Positions 21,982-33,072 of a stretch of 64,000 nucleotides of DNA are shown piece by piece. The DNA is from Crotalaria pallida (Eukaryota; Streptophyta; Magnoliopsida; Fabales; Fabaceae). The stretch covers positions 99,551,639 to 99,615,638 of the forward strand of contig CM075653.1 in NCBI GenBank assembly GCA_037953625.1, read 5' to 3'. Positions within the stretch are counted from its first letter, which is position 1; every line of letters begins with the position of its first letter. A program made the position numbers and the translations under genes. Below the pieces are notes generated by a model. The model saw nothing but the letters and a program-made list of their open reading frames with translations. It was not told the origin of the DNA and ran no database searches.

Positions 21982-23567
21982 TAGAGTACTTCATTCATAA
22001 TATGATATTTAGTGCAAACTTGTGTGAATTGAGTTAGCATTTAAATTCATACTATGTATGAACTTGTTATAATTCATAGTTATATAAGGCTTGTGTGACT
22101 TTGAGTATTCTCTTATATTATCATATGGTTCATATTAATTCTTTCAATTTCTCAAATTGTTTTACATTGAAAAATTTACTGACTTGAGCGTTGGAGATAA
22201 CCAGAACACTTTGTTTTTGCAGGAAACAGTGTTTGACAGGTCAGTTGACCACAAGCTATATCCACATAGGTTCCCTAGGATCAAAGATTCAATTTGGCAT
22301 GCAATGGAGCTTTGTTTAATCAGAAAAAGAGGAATTCTGGATTTTTGGGCAGCAGTAATCGATTACCAGTCAGAAGTAATCGATTATCCACAGTATGTTG
22401 CATCATGTCAGCTTGTCAGAGAAGAAGTAATCGATTACAGGCATCCAAATAATCGATTATTCAATGTTGCATCACTTATGAACCAGAGACTTAGTAATCG
22501 ATTACAGCATCAAAGTAATCAGTTATTTCTATTGCATCACATATTCATCAGAGGGCCAGTAATCGATTACAAGTCAAAAAGTAATCGATTACATGTTTAT
22601 TCAAGGTGTATCATTCAGCCATCAGAGGAAGAGTAATCGATTACCTTCAGCAAGTAATCGATTACCTCGTGTCAGATATGAAAAAAAAGGGGAAAAATCG
22701 TGTATGGGCCTTGACCCAAGTTTGACCAATGTGAGGACCCCTTATGACCGAGACCTAGCCGTCACCCTCATTCCCTTCACTCTCATAAAACACGTTCCTC
22801 CCTCCTTCTTACTTTCTCTCTCAACTTCTCTCCTCCTTCAACCTCCAAACCTCCATAGCCACACCTCCAAACTTTCACTCCTTCTCTCTTTCAACCTTCA
22901 AACACCATCATACCACCATTAAACATTCATCTCTTCCTCCCTTTCACAACAAAACCGTCTCTCTCTCTCTTTCTCTATAACCTTTCAATCTTCAACCTTC
23001 AACCTTCAACCACCATAACCATACCTTCTCCACCATACCCAACCTCTCTTCAACCATAACCTTCACCTTCTCCACCATATCTCAAACCCTTAGACTCGAC
23101 CGGTTCACTATTGGTCCAACTCGTGGTTCTCAAGGACTCTTTGGTTCATTGGTTCTCTTTTCTCTGGTTCACTGGTTTGGCAAAGATTCCGGTTCGGTTT
23201 TGGTTCAGTGCGGTTTTGGGTACTCCGGTTTAGAGATTTGGTTCAGTACTTTGGTTCGATACTCCAGTTCAGGTCGGTTTATAGCATTGTCTTCTTCTTT
23301 AGCCACAGTTCTTTTCTCTCATGGTATGTTGCTACTGGAATTGATGTTGAAAAGTTGATATTCAGAACTTGGTAGTATTCATACATACTTTATTGATTGA
23401 CTATTGAAACCTCATTGCATTGGATATCCTGAGATTAGCTGTGAGTAGTCTGTGTGATCTGTGCTAGTTTGATTTGAATATTTGATCAGTTAATTCGCTG
23501 GTAGTATTTCTGCATCTGGTAATTTGGTTATCTGGTTCGATTTGATTTTGTCTGGAACTTTGTGATT
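21982..23567 (+). other. Sirevirus A internal non-coding region
   Basis: Between gag and the env-like gene, where a complete element would carry pol, there is only non-coding sequence. It holds a palindrome array (22352-22665), a CT-rich stretch (22790-23060) and a GGTTCN-rich stretch (23100-23280). The 159-residue frame at 22157-22636 runs through the palindromes and is not believed to be a gene. Confidence 0.65.
22352..22665. repeat. GTAATCGATTAC palindrome array, internal to A
   Basis: Around ten GTAATCGATTAC copies in pairs, the same palindrome as in the LTRs of this element but in unrelated surrounding sequence. Confidence 0.9.
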
Positions 23568-24268
23568 ATGGAAAGCATAAGAATTAGGAAGAGAGCTCAG
23601 ATTGTGGAATCTGATGATGAGCCCTTTCCTCCCATTGTTCAAAGTCAGAGGCAGTCGCGTCCGAATCGAGATGGGGCAGGACCGTCAACACCTCCACCTC
23701 CTGTTCATCAACCCGGAACTGTTGAGAAATACAACAGATGATTTTCTTCAGCTTCTCTGATTATCAAGTATGAAAAATATTTTGCAGCATGTTCGATTAT
23801 CTCGCCATGATTTCTGGATGCGAATACTTTTGATAATGAAGAACGTTATCTCCCAGCGGTTGTTTTGCTGAAAGAAAAAGAATTGTTTGAGTTCAGCACA
23901 ATTGGCGGTGACTTTTATGAAGATCTAGTTCGGGTGTTCTACACGAATCTGAAACGGGATATTGATGAGAAAATTCTGTTATCTGAAGTCAAAGGCTGAA
24001 AGATCAGAATCACCATGGAAATCTGGACAAACCTGACTCACCTCCCAATGGATGGCGAATTCTTCACTGGTTCAGGTTCTGATAATTTATGGGGCAATGA
24101 ATATGACAAGAAATCTGCTAAGGATGAGTTCATTGATCCAAACATCCCTACTGGTAAGGCCATGACATCGAGAAACCTGAGATTCGAGTATCGGTTGCTT
24201 CACTTTATCCTGAATAGGTGCTTGATCCCTCACCAAGGAAATTACTTCAGGGTCATGGACACAGATTA
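23568..24268 (+). pseudogene. Sirevirus A env-like gene, N-terminal part
   Basis: Starts ATG at 23568 with a basic, proline-rich leader. It then resembles the plant-transposon protein encoded downstream of pol in Sireviruses (compare 59046-60347), with an FDNEERYLPA-type opening and HFILNRCL near the break. Three in-frame TGA codons interrupt it. Reading each as CGA (Arg) restores a continuous frame, as expected from CpG decay. The family X unit 24269-40340 is inserted inside a codon; the frame resumes in phase at 40346. Function of this protein class is unknown. Confidence 0.75.
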
Positions 24269-24528
24269 TGTAACACCCCTAATTTTGTCCCTTGAATATT
24301 TATATTTATATAATAAAAGTATATTTTCCAAATTATAAAGTTTTCTTTTAAATCGATTAATTATATAAATAATGTGCATTTAATTAGTAAACATTTTAAA
24401 TGAGTAAATTATGTGAAAATATAATTTTCATAGTTTAATCCTTAAATTAGGACCTAATAATGATATTAGAAAGGTTTTTGGAGGGAAAGGAATTAAAAAC
24501 TAAATTTTTGAATTTTCCCATCATCTAA

Positions 24529-26005
24529 CCGGTTAAATGTGCCATGTAACCGGTTAGACGATGAACCCAGAAACTGGGTTAGTGGGTTTTGATGAGTAAT
24601 CACTTTATTATTCCAATCTTAGTGGAAAACACGAGTCTACATGCATGACAATCCGATTCCTCTATAAATAGCCTTCCTTGCATGAATTTGGATCCCATTT
24701 TTGGCTCTTGAGGTGTTGAAGCTCTGTTTTAGGGTTCCAGAATCATTCCCTTCGATTCTCTCTTGTTTTTGAGTGTTAAAAATTGAGTGATACACTGTTG
24801 TAAAGCTTGCATCAAGGGCTTTACAAAGACATACAATTTGTGAGTTGAGAGTTTCTTGAGTTTGAGAACGAAGCCTGCAAAGTTGAGGGTTCAAATCTGT
24901 CAAAGTTAAGTTTCTGGTTCTTGAAGCTCACTTCAAACTTCGATTTGAGTAAGTACAGACCCTCTATGAGTCTCAAATTGGTTTCATTCTTTCATGCATG
25001 TTGCATAGAACACAATCTAACCGCTTTCCCCAATTTGTTTCTCCTTTTCATGTGTCAAAATCTCTGATCTTTGAACCCTATCAAAACTGTCCTGCATGAG
25101 AGCAGAATCTGTGATTTTTGAGTGTCTCTATGTCAATCTTGCCGTGGCTGTGTTGATCATCATTAAGCACGACCCTAAGGTAAGGGAGAAGCTAATTAAT
25201 CACTAGAATGAGAATAATTACTAGGAAATTTAGGTATGAGTCACCATGAGACTCAAAAAGGGCATATATTTTAGAGGTTAAAGGCTTGGAGGCCAATTTC
25301 ACTTGTTCCAGGACTTAGAGCCAGTTTCAATGAATGCATGCAAGCTAGGTGTGTGAAAGTTTGATGTTAAAATCCTGTATACGTGAAATTGGTATGTTAA
25401 GTTGTCATTTATGTATTTTCATGCAATTTGATATGTGTTTTTGAAATGCATGAGTGTTGGATGTAATTGAGTGTTGGAATATGTTTAATTCATAGGAGTA
25501 AAGCTCTGTTTATAGTTAGAATGGATTGGAAATGAATAGAATTGGAAATGACATGCAAAATCCCAAAACAGTGTACTGTTCTGCATGTTTTAACTGGTTA
25601 GGCTGTCGTGTAACTGGTTAGAACCTGACAGATATGAAAAGTAAATTCTGCATTTTAATAAATCAACTGCCACCATTTCCAATTTATGCTTCCAATCTTA
25701 TTCTGCTATAAATTACACTGTTTATGAAAATAAATGTGAATGGAATTAAGGAAAGGATTTAAGGAGCTTTATGACTTAGAGTTTTTTTAACAACTTTAAG
25801 AGGTGAATTAAGCCATGAGATGTTGCTTCAACATTTGGGACATTCTTTGGAATGAACAAAATCAATTTGAGGCATTTGAGTTATCCCTAATCTGTTTTGA
25901 GTGTTGGATTGAATTGGAGAAATTAAAAATGGCTTCAAACTTTAAAGAAATTCTGTTTTGCCTGCAGACTCTAACCGGTTAGAATCTGTTGTAACCGGTT
26001 AGAGA
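24529..26005. repeat. AACCGGTTA palindromes, family X copy 2
   Basis: Pairs of AACCGGTTA (or AACTGGTTA) occur near 24529-24560, 25590-25620 and 25972-26005. They stand where copies 1 and 3 of the same family carry ACTCGAGT. The palindrome type is uniform within this copy. Confidence 0.8.
24663..24670 (+). promoter_or_regulatory. TATA box, family X copy 2
   Basis: TATAAATA about 395 bp from the unit start, the same distance as the TATA-like elements at 43664 (copy 3) and 11258 (copy 1). Confidence 0.6.
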
Positions 26006-26897
26006 CTGATAGCAGTGAAAAATCAATTGAATTATAATTTAAACTTTCTTATGCCATTTTAATTAATCTTTTTCCATTTAATACTAATTTAATTACCTTA
26101 AATAACAAAGTATGATTTTAGGGGATAATTCATGGAAACTCAAGTTAAGCTTTATTACTAAGAAAGTATGGAATTCTTAGTAATGTTATAGGCTGTATGT
26201 GTTGAAAATGAAAAGTGAGACATCAATTAATGGCCAACCAAATTGAGAAAAATATTGTATGCATTCATGCATGGTGAAAGGTGATGAAATAGGTTGGCAA
26301 GGACCGTTTGTCATGTTCTGGGAACATTAGGAGGGTACTTTGGGAGTACCAAATTGATGCAACCTACTTGATGACACATTCTGGGAATGTGGCCAGTGTC
26401 TGGGACATGGTTTTTATGCGTTCTGGGAACGTAATGCACACTCTGGGAGTGGTGCTTGTTTTCCAAGTATGGTTTGCCATACGTTCTGGGAACGTATGTT
26501 AGTGTTCTGGGAACACATTGGTGTATTGGATGGACGTTCGAGATTGATTAGTATTGGAGGCCTCAGGATTGTGAGATAGAAAGCATGCATCATGCCATTA
26601 ATATAAAAGAATAAATAATTGTTAAACCAAGTGTGCTCATATGTAATTGCATACTTATTTGTGTTTGAATATCTGTGAATGTTAGAATTATTCTTGTTTG
26701 ATTATGCGATTATATTATGCTTACTCCCGTGCCCTATGTAGGTGATGGCACACTATTACCTAGCTTGCATCGAGATCCGTCCTATCCCTAACGGGATATG
26801 GACGCATGAGGAGCGCCGGGCTACTTTTGAGGGAGAGGTGGAGGTTACACTCTACCATCCTAACCCCTTGGCCCGAGTGCGACCTCGACGATTTTAG
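25096..26897 (+). CDS. Family X mini-gene, two-exon model (79 aa), copy 2
   Basis: Proposed exons are 25096-25179 (28 codons, opening MRAESVIFE) and 26742-26897 (51 sense codons, then TAG). The intron 25180-26741 has donor AAG/GTAAGG and acceptor CCCTATGTAG/GTG, with a CTTAC branch-point-like motif upstream. The exons join in phase. The same donor and acceptor blocks stand in copies 1 and 3. The second exon carries the peptide conserved in all three copies (RPIPNGIW, FEGEVEVT, YHPNPLARVRPRRF). DNA differences from copy 3 fall largely at third codon positions. The intron holds the palindromes and hairpins. No known family is recognised. The splice model is inferred; an unspliced start at ATG 26745 is the alternative. 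Confidence 0.45.
26313..26516 (+). repeat. Array of eight mini-hairpins with covarying stems and TGG loop
   Basis: Short perfect hairpins follow one another: ATGTTC-TGG-GAACAT (26313), GGTACT/AGTACC (26334), CACATTC-TGG-GAATGTG (26375), TGTC-TGG-GACA (26397) and CGTTC-TGG-GAACG (26419). Then come CACTC-TGG-GAGTG (26439), CATACGTTC-TGG-GAACGTATG (26478) and GTGTTC-TGG-GAACAC (26502). Stem sequences differ between hairpins but pairing is kept on both sides, and the loop is nearly constant. They lie in the presumed intron upstream of the mini-gene exon. Confidence 0.85.
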
Positions 26898-26925
26898 ATT
26901 CCCATTATTTATACTATGCACGTAC

Positions 26926-27225
26926 CGCCTTTTTATACTTACCATGGACCATCCCTTGCTTGACCTGTTCATCGTTATCATACCGGCCTTTCGTTTTCGT
27001 CCCTATACTCGTTCTCACCCAGTTGCTGCTAGGGTAGTTCCTACTGGGACTCCTTCACCTGATTCTTCGGATCCTGAGAGGACTGCACCGGTTGCAGATC
27101 CTGTACCCAGTGGTAGGGTACCTACTCCGGTGGATGAGGCAGAGGAGGACCCAGAGGAGGGTGAGAGTGACGAGGAGCCAGTCGAGCAGGAGGACATTAC
27201 TGATAGTAGGATGGGTGGCCCTTAG
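26926..27225 (+). pseudogene. Family X downstream module, copy 2 (frameshifted)
   Basis: In the frame of the upstream exon, after its TAG, an ATG at 26926 opens MHVPPFYTYHGP as in copy 3, but the frame stops within 15 codons. From about 26980 a different frame continues the homology (TRSHPVAARVV, DPVPSGRVPTP, EEDPEEG) to a stop at 27225. A single indel thus separates the halves. The module is acidic at its C-terminus. Confidence 0.5.
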
Positions 27226-27327
27226 GTATGGGCATAGTGTGAGTAGTGTGGGTCTGGGTCGTAGTAGCAGCTGTAGCAGATCATGGTGATGGTGGAGCGT
27301 TCTTGGAGGACTTGATGACCAGCTTTG

Positions 27328-29070
27328 TGTGAGAAACCACGATCGGTGGGTGAAATAACTAGGAGACACTAGGAGAACACCTAGAAGGGGGGGTTGAATA
27401 GGTGTTAGATAAACCTTGAAAGATTTTCGAAAGAAATAAATCGAAACGATTAAAACAAATGATTTTTACAAAATTTGTACTGATTAATCGATTAATTTCA
27501 GTATTAATCGATTAATGCCGAAGCTTACTTTCAAACTAATCGATTAACTAAAGCGTTACTCGATTAATGCCGAAAGCAACTTAAAAATTAATCGATTAAC
27601 AATCCACTTAATCGATTAACCTGAACAGTATATGAAAAATTCAGTTTTAATCAAATACGAAAATCAATCAATTAACACATAAAATCAGAGATAAAGCGGA
27701 ATTGATTAACACCAAAATTCTTATTGATTACCTAGATTATGAAAATGATTTTCCCCAAATCAATTTGCACAATTAAGATTCAATTCAATCAATTATGAAA
27801 AATCACTTTTCTAGGTTTTCAACCAAGAACACAATGAAATGACTTGAATGTAAAGAGTTAAGGGTTTAGAGATACGACACGGTGATTTATCCTGGTTCAC
27901 TTTCATCCACTTGAAAGCTACATCCAGTCCCCTCTTCAACCAAGAGAGATTCTTCACTATGAGGAATTAGAGTTCTCAAATTACAAGTAAATGCCTCTCA
28001 AGACTCCCTTCTTGATAGCCTACAAGAGATACCACACCCTTGCCTTGTAACCCTATTGAATCTAATCTAACCTCTTCTCTTGCTTGCCGATATCCTCACA
28101 ACAAGTCTTCCAATTGCTTTGAGATGCTTCAAAGACTTCCACTTTGCTTGATGATGCCTCACACCAAGACTTCCAATTTGCTTTGAGATTCTTCAAAGAC
28201 TTCCACTTGCTTGTTATCACAACAAGACTTCCAAGAATTCTTTTGCTTGATGAACAACCACCAAGTCTTCCTTTGTTGTAGAATGTTTGCCTTCTTTGCA
28301 ATGATTACAACCAAATTGAAACCAATAACAATCCTATGAATGTCAATCAAAAGCTATGAAATATCAACATGAGAGATTCAAAGATTCTTTATCAAAGAAT
28401 ATAAAAATGAGAACTTTGATCTTGAGAAAGTGAGAGAGAATAGTGTGGCTTTGAGAAATTGATTTGATCTAAAGTGTAATAATGATTCACAAAGGTTAGG
28501 AAAAGGTTTTTATAGAATACCCAAAAGTTGTAGCACTTGAAAAAAAATTTTGAGAAGTGAAAAACGTATTTTAAAAATCAGATCTGCACGTGTTAATCGA
28601 TTAACAAAAGTCTTAATCGATTAATATATGCTTAATCGATTAATTGCCGCAAGGCTTCAAAATATTAATCGATTAACATGGACCTTAATCGATTAGTTAA
28701 GTGCTTAATCGATTAGTCAGTTGAAAAACACTTAAAAACTTGTTTTCTCAAAATCTAAACCTTTTCTTTCAAACCTTTAAGCCACCTATTGATTTTAGGT
28801 TAAGTGAATACTCAAAATATGATATAATCATGACCTTGATAGAGATTCACTACCCTCTATAAACTCTACCCAAACTCATCAAAATAAAAGACTAAGAAGC
28901 TTGAGAGGCTAAAGATAAAACATTAAAACTCAAACTAAGTCTTCATGAGCTTGCTCTCTCTTCATCACTTGATGTTTGTTGTTGCTTGTTGAGCTTGATC
29001 TTGATCAACACATTTGTAGCTTGTTCAAAACCTTTTGTCATTTATCAAAACATTCTCAATGGGTCTTACA
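27328..29070 (-). mobile_element. Sirevirus C 3' LTR
   Basis: On the minus strand it begins TGTAAGACCCATTGAGAATG at 29070, right after the polypurine tract AAAAAGGGGGAGAT, and ends near TTTCTCACA at 27328. It carries TTAATCGATTAA palindromes at about 27484-27620 and 28595-28710. Confidence 0.75.
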
Positions 29071-29071
29071 A

Positions 29072-29085
29072 TCTCCCCCTTTTTG
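29072..29085 (-). other. Polypurine tract, Sirevirus C
   Basis: Minus-strand AAAAAGGGGGAGAT immediately upstream of the 3' LTR. Further tracts lie near 29160, 29213 and 29270, the repeated polypurine tract pattern of Sireviruses. Confidence 0.8.
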
Positions 29086-29366
29086 AAAATGACAAACATG
29101 TTTTGAATTTGTTTGAAGTTGTTGATGCTTGAACCATTTGATCACTTGGTGAGACTCTTGCTCCCCCTCAATAAATGCTTTTGACATTTGAATTCCAATT
29201 GAGATAAGCTTGATTCTCCCCCTATGTTCAACAACTTTGCTCAACCTATATAAAAACAAACAAAACAACCCTTTCTCCCCCTTTTGGCATTATCAAAAAG
29301 TAATATATATCAATTAAAATATAAAATTCTAAGCCAAAATAAGAGATAGTCAATGATCATTTCTTC

Positions 29367-29690
29367 ACAACATTGATACCAATTGCAATTAATTAAACAA
29401 TTAATCAATGATACCAAATGTAAAACTAATGAAACATACTTTGAAATGTGATAACAATTGGAAAGAAATATAAGAATGAAACATAATACCAATTGTAACT
29501 AGAAAGTCATCATATCACTTAACAAAGTAAGATATCAATTGTAAAGAAATATTAAAAAAATCACAATAGCATGATAAACATCTAATGATCACATAATGAT
29601 ACCAATTGAGATTATAAAGATTGTAATACCAATTGTAAAAATAATACCAATTGTGAATATTCAACAATATCAATTGTACCAATTTGTAGG
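29367..29690. repeat. ACCAATTGTA array, Sirevirus C 3' region
   Basis: CAATTG-centred motifs (mostly ATACCAATTGTA) recur about ten times in 320 bp of otherwise AT-rich sequence between gag and the polypurine tracts. This is a second palindrome type in this element, different from TTAATCGATTAA in its LTR. Confidence 0.8.
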
Positions 29691-29770
29691 ACTTCTTTTG
29701 AGAATTGAAGAAGCAAATCAAAGAATAACACTTGTAAGCCTTTTGCTCTTCAATCACACCTACAAAACAA

Positions 29771-30570
29771 TCATGCTTTGCCTTTTGGTATCCAAATGGT
29801 TTTGGATCCATTTTTGTTAGTTAAGGGACTCTCACCCTTCTTAACCCAAACAAAATTTCCTTTAGGTATACCATGCACTTTAATATAACACACATTTGAA
29901 GTATGTCCATGAGTGCCACAATAGAAACATGTTGGTGCATTTGAAAAATCAACTTTAGAAAAATCAACAACATTTCTATGAGACTTACTCTTAGCATTAG
30001 CATAACCCAAACCAAACTTGTTTGAATTTTCTCTTTGAAAATTTAACAATGTGCGCAATCTAATATCACCATTTGTGAAACTTGCAAGCTTATTTTCCAA
30101 AATGGCATTTTCATCCTTAAGCAACTTGCAATTCTCACAATCAACCACAATATTCAATCTACTAGCACAATCACAAGAAGAACTAGCATAAATGAGATCA
30201 AGAGTTTCATTTTGAAGATTAAGCTCATCAACTTGTTTTTGAAGTTCTAAAATCTCTTGTTGATGTTTCAAAATGAGCTTCTTCCTTTCAATGTTTTTCA
30301 AAGCTAGTTTCTTAAGATGTTCATGCATTTCTTCATAAGCATTATATAAAATTTCATATTTAGAAGAAATTTCGGATTTAGTTTCACTTACATCGCTTTC
30401 GTCGCTTTGTTCACTTGATTCATCATTTGAACTTTCCTCTTCATCTACTAGAGCTATCAAGTTGAGACAAGCGGCTTCTTCATCATCCGAAGAACTATTT
30501 GATGTGCTTTTCTTGTCTTCTTCATCATCACTATTCCAAACTATGTATGCTCTTTTGTGTTTTGTTTGAA
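29771..30570 (-). pseudogene. gag: Sirevirus C gag, C-terminal part
   Basis: Open frame of about 265 codons lacking the capsid region. It begins around the KRAYIVW motif also found in gag of B and D. It continues through an acidic serine-rich stretch, a predicted coiled coil (KLALKNIERKKLILKHQQE and following) and an intact CCHC knuckle CFYCGTHGHTSNVC, and ends WIPKGKA. The stop TGA is followed by TTGTTTTGTAGGTGTG, the same junction as in B and D where pol begins. Here pol is absent. The upstream end is a rearranged junction. Confidence 0.75.
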
Positions 30571-30614
30571 ACCAACAAGAGGCTTCTTCATCATCCGAAG
30601 AACTATGTATGTTT

Positions 30615-32343
30615 TGTTGGAAACCAACAAGAGGCCTAACAATCGAGTAGAGGGGGGTGAATAGGAGATTGAAGCTAATATGACAATTTTTCGATTTATT
30701 GAAAACTTAACTGAATGTTGTTCAGGTTTGAAAATAAATGCCAAGCGATAACCGAGCAGACATGGTTAAATGATTAACCAATTAGATGAATAGATTGGTT
30801 AATCGGTTAACCGAGTTGCTTCGAACCCGAGCTTTGAGAACAACACTCAAGGCCGAGCTACAAGACTAACGATTAAAAACTTGGATGCTCGAAATACAGC
30901 AGAAAACACTTAAGCAAATACTGCAACAGAAAGTGATAAAGAAAGAAAATGAACACCCGAGATTTATCCTGGTTCACTCTCACCCTGAGAGCTAGTCCAG
31001 TCCCCTCTAAACCTTTTAGAGAGCTTTCACTAAAAAATCGATTTTCTGAGTTACAGAAGGATTTACAAGAGACTACCCCTCTACACCTATCCAGTCAAAC
31101 GAGTGTACCAAACTCGTGACAAACTACCCACAACAAATCGATGACCAAAGAACCTCTTTGGAACCTTTTCAACACGGAAAAGCTTTCTCGATCAGAGACC
31201 AGCTTTTCACACCACCAAAATACAGTGAAGAATATAATGAACGATGATGGCTCCAATTCAAAACACTCTTCGAATGAGTATGAAAGTATGAAATTCAAGA
31301 GTGAGACGATTTTTGTGAAGGGTAATCAGAGTGAAGAAATAAGTTGAACTTAGAGTTAGGATTTGAAAGTTTAAATCTCTAAGTTCTTGAGAAGATTCAA
31401 ATGATCTTCTTCTCTGTGAGTTTTTAAATTCTGCTCTGTTTTTCGAAAGAGAATGAAATTGAGGTTCAAAGAAAATTGTTCAGTATATTCTCTCTCAAAA
31501 CCATTATTAGTAACCGTTGAAAACTCCCCCCTTTTATAAGCTCCTCTCATTTCCAGAGAAGAAAGAGAGAGAACGAGCTGTACGGAAAGCAATGGGGTTT
31601 CCAATGGCTATATTCTGAAAAGCAGAGCAGTGATGGTGACCCTTCACCAACCTTTGACTTTAACTCATTTTGAATTTCAAACTTATTACTTTGTTGGAGT
31701 TAAAATCCTAGACTTTCTACCCAGACTCAACGGTAATAAAAAGTACGGACAAGCTGAGCAGAGTCTGAAGGTTGAAGATGATGTGTTGTTGAAGAGTAAA
31801 CAGAGTTTGTCGAGCTTGATCTTTGTTCGAGCTTGATCTTGGATTTGTGTTGCCGAGCTTGAACTTCGTTCAGGTTTGGCAATCAGACTTGAGCTTCAAA
31901 GAACAGATCCAAGTTTTGACCTTTGCATAAGGCTCGTGCTTAATCCGAGCTTATTGATCTCTCTGATGCTGTGGTTTCTTTCAACATTCCGGGTGTGTGC
32001 CGAGTCAACCATCATCCGAGCTAACTGCCTTGGAGTAAAGAGCTGAGCTAGTCACTCTTGAATGAACTTAGGCCGTGATCAAGAGCCGAGTCCAAAAACC
32101 GAGCTAAAGGCTCAAATGTTGGCTTGCTGTAAGTAGCGAAGAAACCCAATTTTTCGAGCTTCTGCCTTTGGCGGAACACACGCAAAACTGAGTTTGACGC
32201 GTTTGATCTTGACCCCAAGCCGAGCCTATCAAAATCTCTTTTAGATTGCCGAGCGTATTTATTTGACATCATCAAAATCTCTTTGATTCTACAATCTTTG
32301 GCGAGCGTATATTTGACATCATCAAAAGCTCTTTGATTCTACA
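30615..32343 (-). mobile_element. Sirevirus B 3' LTR
   Basis: 1,729 bp; on the minus strand TGTAGAATCAAAGAGC...GGTTTCCAACA. A TATA box TATAAAAG lies on the minus strand near 31531-31540. The LTR is dotted with CCGAGCT motifs and has one GGTTAATCGGTTAACC palindrome near 30800. Confidence 0.95.
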
Positions 32344-32345
32344 AT

Positions 32346-32358
32346 CTCCCCCTTTTTG
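32346..32358 (-). other. Polypurine tract, Sirevirus B
   Basis: Minus-strand AAAAAGGGGGAGA just upstream of the 3' LTR. Additional tracts occur near 32567, 32637, 32768, 32827 and 32902. Confidence 0.85.
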
Positions 32359-33072
32359 ATGATGACAAATATTATGTTGAAAGTTTGTTGACTTTTGTGC
32401 TTTTCTCTGACTGTACGCTCAAAAACTGATTGGTCGTTGCACTGATCGAAATTTGTGCCACATGTTGCTATGAAAATGCTCAGATCAGACTGCACCCCAT
32501 TTGTTGAACACCAAGGCTCGAAGGAAGGCTTGAATGTTTGTGGAGCTGCCTGCTGCCCGTTAAACACTCCCCCTGAGTTTATGCTTGTTTTCATACACCT
32601 TTCTACCCATCTGCACAGAATCAACAACAACAAACACCTTTCTCCCCCTTTTGGCATGATAAAAAAGGAGCCAAAGATTAAGCACATGTGCCAAAAGAGA
32701 GTTGAAAACAAATGTGAGACCATTTGATGGTAACAAGGCTTGAAATTTTGGAAAAGTTTTTCAAAACTTTTCTCCCCCTGAAGAATGTAACAGGATAATC
32801 GAGGAAGAAAATTTTCATTATCATCGCTCTCCCCCTTTAACAGTGAAAACATGCTTTTCATAAAAAGAATTGGAGGATGCTTCTCATAGAAACCAACACC
32901 TTTCTCCCCTTCTAACGATGATTTAAAGGAGAGGAGGACGAATTTGAGGATGTGAAATTTCAGGAAATTTAAACAAATACACAATTGAATGTAAAGATCG
33001 AGATTATGAAGGTGATCAAGTATATGATATACTGAAAATCACGAAATTTAAACAAATACACAATTGCCAAGC

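Larger units (their letters stand above)
27328..30600 (-). mobile_element. Sirevirus C fragment: 3' LTR plus partial gag, no pol
   Basis: On the minus strand: 3' end of gag (30570-29771), a non-coding region with an ACCAATTGTA array, several polypurine tracts and a 3' LTR (29070-27328). Pol and the 5' half are missing. Sequence directly after the gag stop passes into the 3' non-coding region, so pol was deleted as a block. No target duplication matches at the truncated end, near 30600. Confidence 0.75.

Noticed and set aside
22157..22636. 159-residue frame in Sirevirus A
   Set aside because: It runs straight through GTAATCGATTAC palindromes, giving repeated VIDYQS/NRL-like peptides; this is an artefact of the array.
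27484..28710. Spaced palindromes considered as a CRISPR array
   Set aside because: Repeats are 8-12 bp perfect palindromes at irregular spacing inside plant LTRs; repeat length, spacer regularity and cas genes are all lacking.
32322..32984. 220-residue minus-strand frame downstream of Sirevirus B pol
   Set aside because: It covers the multiple polypurine tract region (runs of CCCCCTTTT on the plus strand) and has no recognisable domain; probably fortuitous.
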